A stretch of 37,944 bases of DNA from Streptomyces bambusae (GCF_020532645.1 NZ_JAJAUZ010000069.1:1-37944), one strand, 5' to 3'. Numbered from the stretch's first letter, positions 22,757 to 37,748 are shown. Numbers and translations are program-made. The notes: generated by a model from the letters alone, not told the origin.

Positions 22757-24240
22757 CCGGCCGCCTCCTCGAGGTCCAGGGGCTCCGCAACCAGGTCCAC
22801 GCCCAGGCTGCCGACCACCTTTGCCCTGACGATACGGCCCCGGACCAGCCCCTCGCTTGTCGTGAACACCACCTGGCCGTCGGTTTCGGGGGCCTGGTGC
22901 GCGGCGCGCCCGGTGGCCCCGTCCTCGTCGCCGGCCTCCTCGCCCACGGCCTCGACGAGCACCTCCAGGGTCTCGCCGATGCGCTCCTCGGCGCGCTGCG
23001 AGGTCAGCTCCTCGGCCAGCCGCTGCATGTGCGCCAGCCGCTCGGCGATCACGTCCTCGTCCAGCTTGTTCTCGTACGTGACCGCCTCGGTGCCCTCCTC
23101 GTCGGAGTAGCCGAAGATGCCGATCGCGTCGAGGCGGGCGTTGGTGAGGAAGCGCTCCAGCTCGGCGAAGTCGGCCTCCGTCTCACCGGGGAAGCCCACG
23201 ATGAAGTTGGACCGCACACCGGCCTGCGGGGCCTTGGAGCGGATCGTGTCGAGCAGCTCCAGGAACCGGTCGGTGTCCCCGAAGCGGCGCATCGCCCGCA
23301 GCACGTCCGGCGCGGAGTGCTGGAACGACAGGTCGAAGTACGGCACGACCTTCGGCGTGGAGGTCAGCACGTCGATCAGGCCGGGCCGCATCTCGGCGGG
23401 CTGCAGGTAGCTGACCCGCACCCGCTCGATTCCCTCGACCTCGGCCAGCTCGGGCAGCAGCGTCTCCAGCAGCCGGATGTCGCCGAGGTCCTTGCCGTAC
23501 GAGGTGTTGTTCTCGGAGACCAGCATGATCTCCTTCACGCCCTGCTCGGCGAGCCAGCGGGTCTCGCCCAGCACGTCGCTCGGGCGGCGCGAGATGAACG
23601 AGCCGCGGAAGGACGGGATCGCGCAGAAGGAGCAGCGGCGGTCGCAGCCGGAGGCCAGCTTGACCGAGGCCACCGGGCTGGTGTCCAGGCGGCGGCGCAG
23701 CGGCGCGCGCGGCCCGGAGGCCGGGGCGAGACCGTCCGGCAGGTCGGACGGCGCCTCGGCCGGGGTGTCCTGTGCGTGGCCGGGCAGCGCCACCGCGGGC
23801 GCGGCCTGGCGCTCGGCGGGGCTGATCGGCAGGAGCTTGCGGCGGTCGCGCGGGGTGTGGGCCTCCACGCTGCCGCCGTTGAGGATGGTCTGGAGGCGGC
23901 TGGAGATGTCTGCGTAGTCGTCGAAGCCGAGCACGCCGTCGGCCTCGGGCAGGGCCTCCGCGAGCTCCTTGCCGTAGCGCTCGGCCATGCAGCCGACCGC
24001 GACGACGGCCTGGGTCTTGCCGTGATCCTTGAGATCGTTGGCTTCCAGGAGGGCGTCTACGGAGTCCTTCTTCGCGGCTTCGACGAAGCCGCAGGTGTTG
24101 ACGACGGCGACGTCCGCATCGGCGGCGTCCTCGACGAGCTCCCAGCCATCCGCCGCCAAGCGGCCTGCGAGCTCCTCCGAGTCCACCTCGTTACGGGCGC
24201 AGCCAAGAGTGACAAGGGCGACGGTACGGCGTTCGGGCAT
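22753..24240 (-). CDS. rimO: Ribosomal protein S12 methylthiotransferase RimO
   Basis: This 495-aa radical-SAM enzyme adds a methylthio group to a conserved Asp of ribosomal protein S12. The N-terminal cluster cysteines are C14, C50 and C84. The radical-SAM cluster CDRRCSFC gives C199, C203 and C206. A TRAM-like domain follows at the C-terminus. Residues about 145-185 form a Pro/Ala-rich linker longer than in E. coli RimO. An Asp/Glu-rich insertion lies near the end (EEAGDEDG). It is the first gene of rimO-pgsA-cinA and is isolated upstream by a strong hairpin. Confidence 0.96.
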   Translation of the reverse strand: MPERRTVALVTLGCARNEVDSEELAGRLAADGWELVEDAADADVAVVNTCGFVEAAKKDSVDALLEANDLKDHGKTQAVVAVGCMAERYGKELAEALPEADGVLGFDDYADISSRLQTILNGGSVEAHTPRDRRKLLPISPAERQAAPAVALPGHAQDTPAEAPSDLPDGLAPASGPRAPLRRRLDTSPVASVKLASGCDRRCSFCAIPSFRGSFISRRPSDVLGETRWLAEQGVKEIMLVSENNTSYGKDLGDIRLLETLLPELAEVEGIERVRVSYLQPAEMRPGLIDVLTSTPKVVPYFDLSFQHSAPDVLRAMRRFGDTDRFLELLDTIRSKAPQAGVRSNFIVGFPGETEADFAELERFLTNARLDAIGIFGYSDEEGTEAVTYENKLDEDVIAERLAHMQRLAEELTSQRAEERIGETLEVLVEAVGEEAGDEDGATGRAAHQAPETDGQVVFTTSEGLVRGRIVRAKVVGSLGVDLVAEPLDLEEAAG

Positions 24241-24296
24241 GGACTCAAGAGTACTTCGTCCGGGCGCCGGCCCCTGCCGGGTGCCCCGACCAGCAG

Positions 24297-24332
24297 GGAT
24301 CCCCGGGGCGCGGCGCTGCGCCCCGGGGATCC
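24297..24332. terminator. Perfect 15-bp palindromic hairpin
   Basis: GGATCCCCGGGGCGC (24297-24311) and its exact complement (24318-24332) flank a 6-nt loop. It lies after the RodZ-like gene and before rimO on the minus strand, so it probably separates the two transcripts. Confidence 0.75.
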
Positions 24333-24412
24333 CGGCGGTGTGTGGCGGCGGCCCGGCCCGGCACCGCCCGGCGGATTCCGTTTCCGGATTCCGGAGCGGC
24401 CGGCCGGTCCGG

Positions 24413-25267
24413 TCAGCCCTCCTGGGCGGGGGCGTCGCGCTGGTCGTCCTTGGTGTAGGTCAGCCGCTCGACCTGGCCGGCCTGGAACTCGTCCTTGACC
24501 TCCTTGCCGTTCACGAACAGCGTGACCGCACCGGCGTCGCCGAGGACGAGGTCGACGGCCTCCTTGTCGGTGAACGTCTTGGAGTCGCCCTGTTCGAGCA
24601 TGCCGTCGAACAGGAGTCGGCCGTTCGCGTCCTTCGCGGAGATCCAGCTCTGCCCGTCGACCGCGGACAGCACGACCGTGACCATGTCCTTCGGGGCGGC
24701 CGCGATGGCGCTGTCCGAGGGCTCGGGGCGGGGCTGCTGCGGCTTCGGCACGGCCGGCTTCACGGCCGCGGTCTGCTTGGGCGCGGGCTGCGGCGAGACG
24801 GATCCCTCCGCGACCGGCTTCTTCTGCGCGTCGTCGCCGCCGCCGAACGCGGTGAAGCCGACGAAGCCGATCACGGCGACGATCGCCGCGACCATGGCAG
24901 CGGTCCAGTTCGGCCGCTGCCGCTCCGGCCGGATCCGTTCCGCTTCGAACAGGGGTGCGGCAGGAGTGGGGGCGGGACGGCCGCCGTGGTCCGCGTCGTA
25001 GCGCTCGACCAGAGGTTCCGGATCGATGCCGATGGCGCGCGCGAGCGTGCGGATGTGGCCACGGGCGTACACATCGCCACCGCAGCGGGAGAAGTCGTCC
25101 TCCTCGATCGCGTGCACGATCGGGATGCGCACGCGGGTGGAGCCGCTGACCTCGTCGACGGTGAGGCCCGCACGGATGCGGGCCTTCTTCAGGACACGCC
25201 CGATCGAAGGCCGGTCGTCGGTCGAAGGACGGTCGTCTTCGGGGGAGTTGGAGTTGCCGATGGACAC
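24413..25267 (-). CDS. RodZ-like HTH membrane protein
   Basis: This 284-aa bitopic membrane protein has an HTH_25 domain at about residues 20-90 (IGRVLKKARIRAGLTVDEV), a Pro/Arg linker, one membrane segment at 121-143, a Pro-rich stretch and a C-terminal DUF4115-like domain (about 205-275). This is the RodZ architecture, known in rods for cell-shape control through MreB. The GTG at 25267 has GAAAGG upstream; the longer frame starts beyond the promoter. It lies just downstream of ftsK on the same strand. Confidence 0.88.
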   Translation of the reverse strand: MSIGNSNSPEDDRPSTDDRPSIGRVLKKARIRAGLTVDEVSGSTRVRIPIVHAIEEDDFSRCGGDVYARGHIRTLARAIGIDPEPLVERYDADHGGRPAPTPAAPLFEAERIRPERQRPNWTAAMVAAIVAVIGFVGFTAFGGGDDAQKKPVAEGSVSPQPAPKQTAAVKPAVPKPQQPRPEPSDSAIAAAPKDMVTVVLSAVDGQSWISAKDANGRLLFDGMLEQGDSKTFTDKEAVDLVLGDAGAVTLFVNGKEVKDEFQAGQVERLTYTKDDQRDAPAQEG

Positions 25268-25307
25268 GAGAGCGCCTTTCGAGCGTGTAGCCACCTGCTG
25301 GACGTCC

Positions 25308-25313
25308 AGTCTA
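25308..25313 (-). promoter_or_regulatory. -10 element of the RodZ-like gene
   Basis: TAGACT on the minus strand would start transcription about 34 nt before the GTG. TTGCTC lies 19 nt further upstream, a long spacer. A TGGACGTCCA palindrome (25299-25308) covers the start region. Confidence 0.4.
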
Positions 25314-25486
25314 GGGGGGTGACGAAAGGGGGGAGCAACCGGAGGGTGGCCTCTGTACGCCATCGGTATGGCTCCGTGTCCGGCTCGAGTCCGGAGGAGC
25401 CGGATGACGGTCCAGTTCCGCCCCTTCCCTCAACTTGACGCACGTCCAAGGGAAACGGTTTCCCCGTGACCCCGAACGGGTGAGAC

Positions 25487-28246
25487 TCAGGGCGCTTCGC
25501 CCCGGATGACCGCCAGCACGCCGTCCAGCTCGTCCGGTTTGAGCAGCACGTCCCGCGCCTTGGACCCCTCGCTGGGGCCGACGACGCCCCGCGACTCCAT
25601 GAGGTCCATCAGCCGGCCGGCCTTGGCGAAGCCCACCCGCAGCTTGCGCTGGAGCATCGAAGTGGAGCCGAACTGGGTGGTGACCACGAGTTCGGCGGCC
25701 TGGCACAGCAGGTCCAGATCGTCCCCGATCTCCTCGTCGATCTCCTTCTTCTGCTTCTGCCCGACCGTCACGTCGTCCCGGAACACCGGCGCCATCTGGT
25801 CCTTGCAGTGCTGCACGACGCCGGCGATCTCGTCCTCGGTGACGAAGGCGCCCTGCAGCCGGACGGGCTTGTTCGCTCCCATCGGCAGGAACAGCCCGTC
25901 GCCCTTGCCGATGAGCTTCTCGGCACCGGGCTGGTCGAGGATGACCCGGCTGTCGGCGAGCGAGGAGGTGGCGAACGCGAGCCGGGACGGCACGTTCGCC
26001 TTGATCAGGCCGGTGACCACGTCCACCGAGGGCCGCTGGGTGGCGAGCACCAGGTGGATGCCGGCCGCGCGGGCCAGCTGGGTGATGCGCACGATGGCGT
26101 CCTCGACGTCGCGCGGGGCGACCATCATCAGGTCGGCCAGCTCGTCGACGATCACCAGCAGGTACGGGTACGGCTGGAGCTCGCGCTCGCTGCCCTCGGG
26201 CAGCTTGACCTTGCCGTCCCGGATGGCCTTGTTGAAGTCGTCGATGTGCCGGAACCCGAACGCCGCCAGGTCGTCGTAGCGCAGGTCCATCTCGCGCACC
26301 ACCCACTGGAGGGCCTCGGCGGCCCGCTTCGGGTTGGTGATGATCGGCGTGATCAGGTGCGGGATGCCCTCGTACGCGGTGAGCTCGACGCGCTTGGGGT
26401 CGACGAGCACCATCCGGACGTCCTCGGGGGTGGCGCGCACCATGACCGAGGTGATCAGGCAGTTGATGCAGGAGGACTTGCCGGAGCCGGTGGCACCGGC
26501 CACCAGCACGTGCGGCATCTTGGCGAGGTTGGCCATCACGTAGCCGCCCTCGACGTCCTTGCCGAGCGCCACGAGCATCGGGTGGTCGTCGTCGCCGTCC
26601 GCGAGCCGCAGCACGTCGCCGAGGTTGACCATCTCGCGGTCGGTGTTCGGGATCTCGATGCCGACCGCCGACTTGCCGGGGATCGGGCTGATGATCCGGA
26701 CGTCCGGGCTGGCCACGGCGTACGCGATGTTCTTGGTGAGGGCGGTGATCCGCTCGACCTTCACGGCGGGGCCGAGCTCCACCTCGTAACGGGTGACCGT
26801 CGGGCCGCGGGTGAAGCCGGTGACGGCCGCGTCGACCTTGAACTCCATGAACACGTTGGTCAGCGAGGCGACCACCGCGTCGTTGGCGGCGCTGCGGGTC
26901 TTGCCGGGCCCGCCGCGCTCCAGCAGGTCGAGCGAGGGCAGCGCGTACGTGATGTCCCCGCGCAGCTGGAGCTGCTCGGCCCGCGGCGGCAGCGGCGTGC
27001 CGGTCTCCGGCGGCGCCTTGGTGAGGTCCGGGACGGACGGGGGCGCGGCCGGGACCGGCGGCACGGCGGGACGGGCGGCGGGTACGGGCGGGGCGGGCGC
27101 CGGGTCCGCGGGCGCGGGCGCGGCGACCGGCACCGGGGTGGTGGTCTCGACCGGCGGTTCGGCGGCGACGCCCCGGGTCAGGTCGGCGACCAGTGGCGAG
27201 GGCGGCAGGCCGCCGAGCACCGCACCGTCGAGCGCGGCGGCGGCGGCCGCGGCCACGTCCACGGCGTCCAGCGGCCGGTCCAGCGGGGTCCGGGCCGGGG
27301 AGCGGCGCGGCCGCCGGCGCCGCTGGTCGAGCGCGGCCTCCTCGGCGAGGTCGGCCGGGTCCACGGGGCCGGCCGGCCGCCGGGAGCGGGCCTGCCACTG
27401 CTCGGGGTCGTGCTCCAGCCCGGTGTCCGTGCCGTACGGGTCCTCTTCGTCGGCGGCCACCACGCCGAGCCGGACGCCGAGCTGGCGCAGCCGCTGCGGG
27501 ATCGCGTTGACCGGGGTGGCGGTGACCACCAGCAGGCCGAACACCGTGAGCAGGACCAGCATGGGCACCGCGAGCGGCGCCCCCATGGTGAAGATGAGCG
27601 GTTGCGAGGCGGCCCAGCCGACCAGGCCCCCGGCGTCCCTTATGGCCTCGGTCCCGGCGTCCCGTCCGGGGGCGCCGCACGCGATGTGCACCTGCCCGAG
27701 CACGCCGACGACCAGGGCGGTGAGGCCGATGCCGATCCGCCCGTTGGCGTCGGTCTGTTCCGGGTGGCGGATGAACCGTACGGCCATGAACCCGAGCAGC
27801 AGCGGCACGAGCAGGTCGAGCCGGCCGAAGGCGCCGGTGACCAGCATGGTGACGAGTTCGCCGACCGGGCCGCGGAGGTTGGACCAGGTGCCCGCGGCGA
27901 CGATCAGCGAGAGGGCGAGGAGGAGCAGGGCCACCCCGTCCTTGCGGTGCGCGGGGTCGAGGTTCTTCGCGCCGCGGCCCATGCCCCGGAAGACGGCGCC
28001 GACCGCGTGGGCGGCGCCGAGCCAGACAGCGCGCACCAGCCGGACGACTCCGCCGGTGGGCGACGGTGCCGGTTTGGGTGCGGGCTTCTTCGCGGGGGCG
28101 CGGCGGGCGGGCGCGGCCGCCTTCTTGGCGGGGGGCTTGCGCGCGGGCGCGGCCTTCTTCGCCGCCGGCGTCGTACGGCCGGAGCGGGCCTTGGCGGTGC
28201 CCCCGCCGCTGCTCTGGGAACCCTTGCCGGAGGTACGTGAGGCCAT
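25487..28246 (-). CDS. ftsK: FtsK/SpoIIIE DNA translocase
   Basis: This 919-aa membrane-anchored DNA motor moves chromosomes through the closing septum. The order is a Lys/Ala/Pro-rich basic N-terminus (KKAAPARKPPAKK), about four membrane segments to residue 240, a Pro/Ala-rich linker and the RecA-like motor with Walker A GATGSGKSS (K590). The C-terminal gamma winged-helix domain contains STSMLQRKLRVGFAKAGRLM and SRGVVGPSEGSKAR. I chose the ATG at 28246, which lies 7 nt after a -10-like TAACCT; a GTG at 28300 would add 18 residues. In Streptomyces, FtsK acts mainly in sporulation septa. Confidence 0.96.
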   Translation of the reverse strand: MASRTSGKGSQSSGGGTAKARSGRTTPAAKKAAPARKPPAKKAAAPARRAPAKKPAPKPAPSPTGGVVRLVRAVWLGAAHAVGAVFRGMGRGAKNLDPAHRKDGVALLLLALSLIVAAGTWSNLRGPVGELVTMLVTGAFGRLDLLVPLLLGFMAVRFIRHPEQTDANGRIGIGLTALVVGVLGQVHIACGAPGRDAGTEAIRDAGGLVGWAASQPLIFTMGAPLAVPMLVLLTVFGLLVVTATPVNAIPQRLRQLGVRLGVVAADEEDPYGTDTGLEHDPEQWQARSRRPAGPVDPADLAEEAALDQRRRRPRRSPARTPLDRPLDAVDVAAAAAAALDGAVLGGLPPSPLVADLTRGVAAEPPVETTTPVPVAAPAPADPAPAPPVPAARPAVPPVPAAPPSVPDLTKAPPETGTPLPPRAEQLQLRGDITYALPSLDLLERGGPGKTRSAANDAVVASLTNVFMEFKVDAAVTGFTRGPTVTRYEVELGPAVKVERITALTKNIAYAVASPDVRIISPIPGKSAVGIEIPNTDREMVNLGDVLRLADGDDDHPMLVALGKDVEGGYVMANLAKMPHVLVAGATGSGKSSCINCLITSVMVRATPEDVRMVLVDPKRVELTAYEGIPHLITPIITNPKRAAEALQWVVREMDLRYDDLAAFGFRHIDDFNKAIRDGKVKLPEGSERELQPYPYLLVIVDELADLMMVAPRDVEDAIVRITQLARAAGIHLVLATQRPSVDVVTGLIKANVPSRLAFATSSLADSRVILDQPGAEKLIGKGDGLFLPMGANKPVRLQGAFVTEDEIAGVVQHCKDQMAPVFRDDVTVGQKQKKEIDEEIGDDLDLLCQAAELVVTTQFGSTSMLQRKLRVGFAKAGRLMDLMESRGVVGPSEGSKARDVLLKPDELDGVLAVIRGEAP

Positions 28247-28253
28247 GGGGGCG

Positions 28254-28259
28254 AGGTTA
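28254..28259 (-). promoter_or_regulatory. -10 element of ftsK
   Basis: TAACCT on the minus strand sits 7 nt before the ATG at 28246, in the leaderless layout seen elsewhere in the window. I see no good -35. Confidence 0.4.
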
Positions 28260-28368
28260 CCGGTGCTTGCGGCGGCGGACACGTGTGCCCACCCCTTCAC
28301 CCGTTCGTGTCGGGCCGGGTGTCGGTGGTTTGACGTACGGCCAGACCGGGCGGCCCGGCCTGAGCGTG

Positions 28369-28402
28369 CGTCAGGTCCGGGCGGGCGTCAGGTCTGGGCG
28401 GG
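28369..28402. repeat. 17-bp tandem duplication over the osaB stop
   Basis: CGTCAGGTCCGGGCGGG (28369-28385) and CGTCAGGTCTGGGCGGG (28386-28402) differ by one base. The second copy contains the osaB stop codon at 28388-28390. The first copy would supply an out-of-gene duplicate of the same tail. Confidence 0.8.
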
Positions 28403-29065
28403 CAGGACCGCCGCGGTGCCGCCCGCGCCGGGCTCCAGGGCGTCCAGGGCCCGGCGGAGTCCGGTGAGTTTGCGCTCCAGGTGGGCGGCGGTGGCCACGG
28501 CCGCGGCGTCCGCGGACTCGTCGTCGAGCTGCTTGGTGAGGGCCTCGGCCTGCTCCTCGACGGCCGCGAGGCGCGCCGAGAGTTCGGCCAGCAGTCCGGC
28601 GGACTCCTTGGCGCCGGCGCCGCCCTGGCCGCCTTCGAGCTGGAGCCTCAGCAGCGCCGCCTGCTCCCGCAGTTGGCAGTTCTTCATGTAGAGGTCGACG
28701 AACACAGAGACCTTGGCCCGCAGCACCCACGGGTCGAAGGGCTTGGAGATGTAGTCCACCGCTCCGGCCGCGTACCCGCGGAAGGTGTGGTGGGGGCCGT
28801 GGTTGATGGCCGTGAGGAAGATGATCGGGATGTCCCGGGTCCGCTCACGCCTCTTGATGTGGGCCGCGGTCTCGAACCCGTCCATGCCCGGCATCTGCAC
28901 GTCGAGCAGGATGACCGCGAAGTCGTCCGTCAACAGCGCCTTGAGCGCTTCCTCCCCCGACGACGCCCGGACCAGTGTCTGATCGAGCGCAGAGAGGATG
29001 GCCTCCAGCGCCAGCAGATTCTCCGGTCGGTCGTCGACCAGGAGGATCTTGGCTTTCTGCACCAT
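28388..29065 (-). CDS. osaB: Response regulator OsaB
   Basis: This 225-aa response regulator has an N-terminal receiver domain (phospho-acceptor D55 in LLDVQMPG, acidic pair D11/D12, SKPFDP Lys) and a C-terminal coiled coil instead of a DNA-binding domain. This is the architecture of S. coelicolor OsaB, which is needed for osmoadaptation and works beside the hybrid kinase OsaA. The ATG at 29065 has a strong GAGGAGGAC site. It lies 229 bp downstream of osaA on the same strand, with a hairpin between, so it probably has its own promoter. ftsK follows 141 bp later. The coiled coil suggests it works through protein partners. Confidence 0.92.
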   Translation of the reverse strand: MVQKAKILLVDDRPENLLALEAILSALDQTLVRASSGEEALKALLTDDFAVILLDVQMPGMDGFETAAHIKRRERTRDIPIIFLTAINHGPHHTFRGYAAGAVDYISKPFDPWVLRAKVSVFVDLYMKNCQLREQAALLRLQLEGGQGGAGAKESAGLLAELSARLAAVEEQAEALTKQLDDESADAAAVATAAHLERKLTGLRRALDALEPGAGGTAAVLPAQT

Positions 29066-29244
29066 GCCCTGTCCTCCTCGCCCCGGCGTGGGGCCTCCCC
29101 GACACGCAGAGCCCGCCCGTCCTTGTGCCGGTCATGGTAGCCCCCATCCCGAGATCGCCACACCCTGTCACCGAGATGTCACTGTGCACGTAGCAGGAAC
29201 GGCGTGGGAGAGCAGAAGGTTCCCCGTCTCCCGCCCGCCCACCG

Positions 29245-29294
29245 CCGTCCGGCCACACTGCGTCAGCAACCGGCCCCGGAGACCGGCCGGACGG
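29245..29294. terminator. Hairpin just after osaA
   Basis: CCGTCCGGCC (29245-29254) and its exact complement (29285-29294) enclose 30 nt. The 3' arm abuts the osaA stop codon at 29295. It may end or attenuate the osaA transcript before osaB. Confidence 0.45.
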
Positions 29295-34796
<5,502 letters not shown>

Positions 34797-35064
34797 CGTG
34801 TCCCTCCCGAAAGGGTTCGACCGCTCTGCCCGGGCTCTTCAGCCAAGCCTTCCCAGTGTTTCACCAAGCCGGAACCCGGCCATAACACTTCGGCACCTTC
34901 GTACAACGACCCGCACCCGTGGGGGGAATCCGGGCCGAGCACGCCCGTACCGACCGTGAAGGTAAGTAACCTGGCACCCGACTGTCCAACCGCTCCGGTC
35001 CGCCCGGCAGGGGCGGGGTGCGTACGACGGAGCAGCGAACACCGGGCACCGGAGGGGTGGTCCG

Positions 35065-37740
35065 ATGGCGGAGCCGGGCCTTGCAACACGATCGGGGAGT
35101 CTTGTGATCACGGCCCGGGCGGCTGCCTGCTTTGAACCCGTTCCGCGGTCCGTGGCCGCCGCCCGCGCGTTCGTCCGCGACACCCTCCAGGGCTGGGGCT
35201 TCTCCGACATCGTCGACGACGCCGTCGTCCTCACCAGCGAACTCGTCACCAACGCCGTGATCCACGCCGGCACCAGCGCCGACGTCCTGGTGCTCCGCTC
35301 GGCCGGCGAATGCATCCGCGTCGAGGTCTCCGACCGCTACCCGGAGCGCGAGGTCCCGCTCCAGCATCCCGAGCGCGGCCTGCCCGCCCCCGACCAGGAG
35401 AGCGGCCGCGGCCTCATGCTCTGCTCCGCCCTGGCCACCCGCTGGGGCGTCGACTACGCCCCGGCCCGCAAGCACGTCTGGTTCCAGCTGGACCTGCCCG
35501 CCCGCCCCGTCGGCACCCGCTTCGCCGGCCCCGCCCTCCCCGACCGGCAGCTCCCGGTCGCGGACAGCCGGGTACGGGTCGCCGTCCTGCAGATCGGCAC
35601 CGACGGCACCGTCACCACCTGGAACGAGGACGCCGAGCACCTCTTCGGCTACCCCGCCGGCAAGGTCACCGGCCGCCCGCTCGGCGAGCTGGCCGCCTGG
35701 CCGCACACCCCGGGCACCGGCACCGGCCTCGCCGAGGCGCTCGCCCTGTCCCGCTGGGAGGGCAGCTACGGCATCCGCTGCGCCGACGGCCGTGTCATCC
35801 CCGTCTACGCCTCGCACCTGCGCGTCCGTGACGCCGAGGGCACCGCCTCCACGGTCTGCCTGCTCGTCCACGAGCAGGAGCGCGCCGTCCTGCAGACCCC
35901 GGCCCGCACCCAGAGCACCGACCCCGGCCAGCACCCCGAGCCGCGCAGCGCCGACCCGTTCGAGGTGTTCATCGGCTCCCCGGCCCCGGACGACCTCGAC
36001 GGGCTGCTCCAGCGCACCGTGGAGCGGGCCCGCGACATGCTCGACGCCGACGCCGCGTTCCTCCTCCTGGCCACCGACGACGAGACCGAGCTGGAGGTCC
36101 GTGCGACCACCGGCCTGCCGTCGACCCGCCAGCGCTTCGCCCGGGTCCCGGTCGAGGCCGGCACCGGCCGCTACGGCTCGGCCCGCATGCCGGCGGTCCA
36201 CGACGACCTGGCCGCCGTTCCCGGCGCGGTCCCCCTGCTCGGCGGCACCGGCATGCGCTCGGTGGTCACCGTCCCGCTGAAGGTGGAGGGTCGGCTGACC
36301 GGCTCCCTCGGCGTCGCGACGGAGGCCCCGGGCCGCTACTCGAACGAGGAGGCCCTGCGTCTCCAGTTCGCCGCCGACCGCATCGCCCTGGCCGTGGAGT
36401 CCGCCCGTCTCGGCGAGCTGGAGCGGCTGCGCCGCGGCTCGCTGTCCTTCCTGGTGGAGGCCTCGGACCTGCTGGCCGGCACTCTCGACCGGGACCAGAC
36501 GCTGGCGCTGATGGCCCAGATGACGGTGCCCACCCTGGCCACCTGGTGCGCCGTCTACACGATCGCCGACCAGGCCTCCGACCCCCATCTGGCGTACGTC
36601 CTGCACGAGGACGAGGACCGCATCGACGGCCTGAAGGCCCTGCTGACCAGGATCAGCCCGCCTGAGCCGGTGAACACTCCCGGCGCCCGGCCGTGGACCG
36701 CGCCCACCGAGGCCGCCCACCAGGCGGCTCTGCGGACGTCGATGCGGGCCCTCGACCACGGCGCCCACGACGGCCCGGACGGCCGCACCCCGGGGCTCGG
36801 CGCGGTCCTGGCGACCGCGGCTGCCGTCGGCGGCGAGACGGTGGTGCTGCCGCTGATGGCCCGCAACCGCGTCATCGGCATGCTGACCCTCGGCAAGCCC
36901 ACGGACGAGCACTTCCGGCAGGAGATCGTGGAGCTGGCCGAGGACCTGTCCCGCCGCGCCGCCCTGGCCCTGGACAACGCCCGCCTCTATTCGGAGCGCA
37001 TGGCGATCAGCCGTTCCCTCCAGCGCAGCCTGCTGCCGCCCAGCGCCCCTGCGATCCCCGGCGTCGAGGTGGAGGTCATCTACCGCGCCGCCGGCGAGGG
37101 CAACGAGGTGGGCGGCGACTTCTACGACGTCTTCCCGATCCGCGACGGCTCGTACGGCTTCGCCATCGGCGACGTCTGCGGTACGGGTCCGGAGGCGGCG
37201 GCGGTCACCGGCCTGGCCCGGCACGCCCTGCGCCTGCTGGCCAGGGAGGGCTTCGGCGGCCCGGCGGTCCTGGAGCGCCTGAACGCGGCCATCCTCGACG
37301 AGGGCACCCGCAGCCGCTTCCTGACCCTGCTGTACGGGGAGCTGCGCCCCCGCGAGGACGGCGGTGCCCAGCTGAAGCTGGTCTGTGCGGGCCACCCGCT
37401 GCCGCTGCGCCTGCGCCCGGACGGCCGGGTGGAGCCGGCCGCGGAGCCGCAGCCCCTGCTCGGCGTCATGGACGACCTGGAGCTGTACGAGGAGAACGTG
37501 ACGCTCGACCCGGGCGATGTCCTGCTGTGCGTCACGGACGGCGTGACGGAACGCCGCGAGGGCACCCGCATGCTCGGTGACGACGGCCTGACCGAGGTCC
37601 TGACCTCCTGTACGGGTCTGACGGCCGGCGCGGTCGCCGCCCGGGTCCTCCGCGCGGTCGAACGCTTCGCCGCGGAGCCGGCTTCGGACGACATGGCCAT
37701 CCTGGCCTTCCGCATCCCGGGGCCCCGCCAGGGCGACTGA
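35065..37740 (+). CDS. osaC: OsaC: RsbW-like kinase, PAS, GAF and PP2C phosphatase
   Basis: This 891-aa cytoplasmic multi-domain protein has an N-terminal RsbW-like ATPase (about 15-145; ELVTNAVIHAG N-box, ESGRGLMLC), a PAS domain (about 170-285; TTWNEDAEHLFGY), two GAF-like domains (about 300-450 and 457-640) and a SpoIIE-type PP2C phosphatase (about 650-888; GNEVGGDFYDVF, IGDVCGTGPEAA, VTDGVTERREG, SDDMAI). This matches S. coelicolor OsaC, which binds SigB and helps switch off the osmotic-stress response. The ATG at 35065 has GGAGGGG 8 nt upstream. It diverges from osaA. Both enzyme ends look intact. Confidence 0.93.
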   Translation: MAEPGLATRSGSLVITARAAACFEPVPRSVAAARAFVRDTLQGWGFSDIVDDAVVLTSELVTNAVIHAGTSADVLVLRSAGECIRVEVSDRYPEREVPLQHPERGLPAPDQESGRGLMLCSALATRWGVDYAPARKHVWFQLDLPARPVGTRFAGPALPDRQLPVADSRVRVAVLQIGTDGTVTTWNEDAEHLFGYPAGKVTGRPLGELAAWPHTPGTGTGLAEALALSRWEGSYGIRCADGRVIPVYASHLRVRDAEGTASTVCLLVHEQERAVLQTPARTQSTDPGQHPEPRSADPFEVFIGSPAPDDLDGLLQRTVERARDMLDADAAFLLLATDDETELEVRATTGLPSTRQRFARVPVEAGTGRYGSARMPAVHDDLAAVPGAVPLLGGTGMRSVVTVPLKVEGRLTGSLGVATEAPGRYSNEEALRLQFAADRIALAVESARLGELERLRRGSLSFLVEASDLLAGTLDRDQTLALMAQMTVPTLATWCAVYTIADQASDPHLAYVLHEDEDRIDGLKALLTRISPPEPVNTPGARPWTAPTEAAHQAALRTSMRALDHGAHDGPDGRTPGLGAVLATAAAVGGETVVLPLMARNRVIGMLTLGKPTDEHFRQEIVELAEDLSRRAALALDNARLYSERMAISRSLQRSLLPPSAPAIPGVEVEVIYRAAGEGNEVGGDFYDVFPIRDGSYGFAIGDVCGTGPEAAAVTGLARHALRLLAREGFGGPAVLERLNAAILDEGTRSRFLTLLYGELRPREDGGAQLKLVCAGHPLPLRLRPDGRVEPAAEPQPLLGVMDDLELYEENVTLDPGDVLLCVTDGVTERREGTRMLGDDGLTEVLTSCTGLTAGAVAARVLRAVERFAAEPASDDMAILAFRIPGPRQGD

Positions 37741-37748
37741 ACGAGCCG

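Noticed and set aside
25808..28240. An 810-codon open frame antisense to ftsK
   Set aside because: It is an His/Asp/Gly-rich shadow; ftsK has clear Walker and gamma-domain motifs on the opposite strand.
29066..29294. SigB-type promoter (GNNT-N14-16-GGGTAY) for osaB
   Set aside because: I searched the gap by eye and found no GGGTAC/T at a suitable distance; GTGACA repeats are present but match no known site.
34797..35064. SigB-type promoter for osaC in the osaA-osaC gap
   Set aside because: The nearest candidate is GAAT followed by a CCCGTAC-like -10, which has too many mismatches to report. The short AGGT/ACCT symmetry near 34960 is also too weak.
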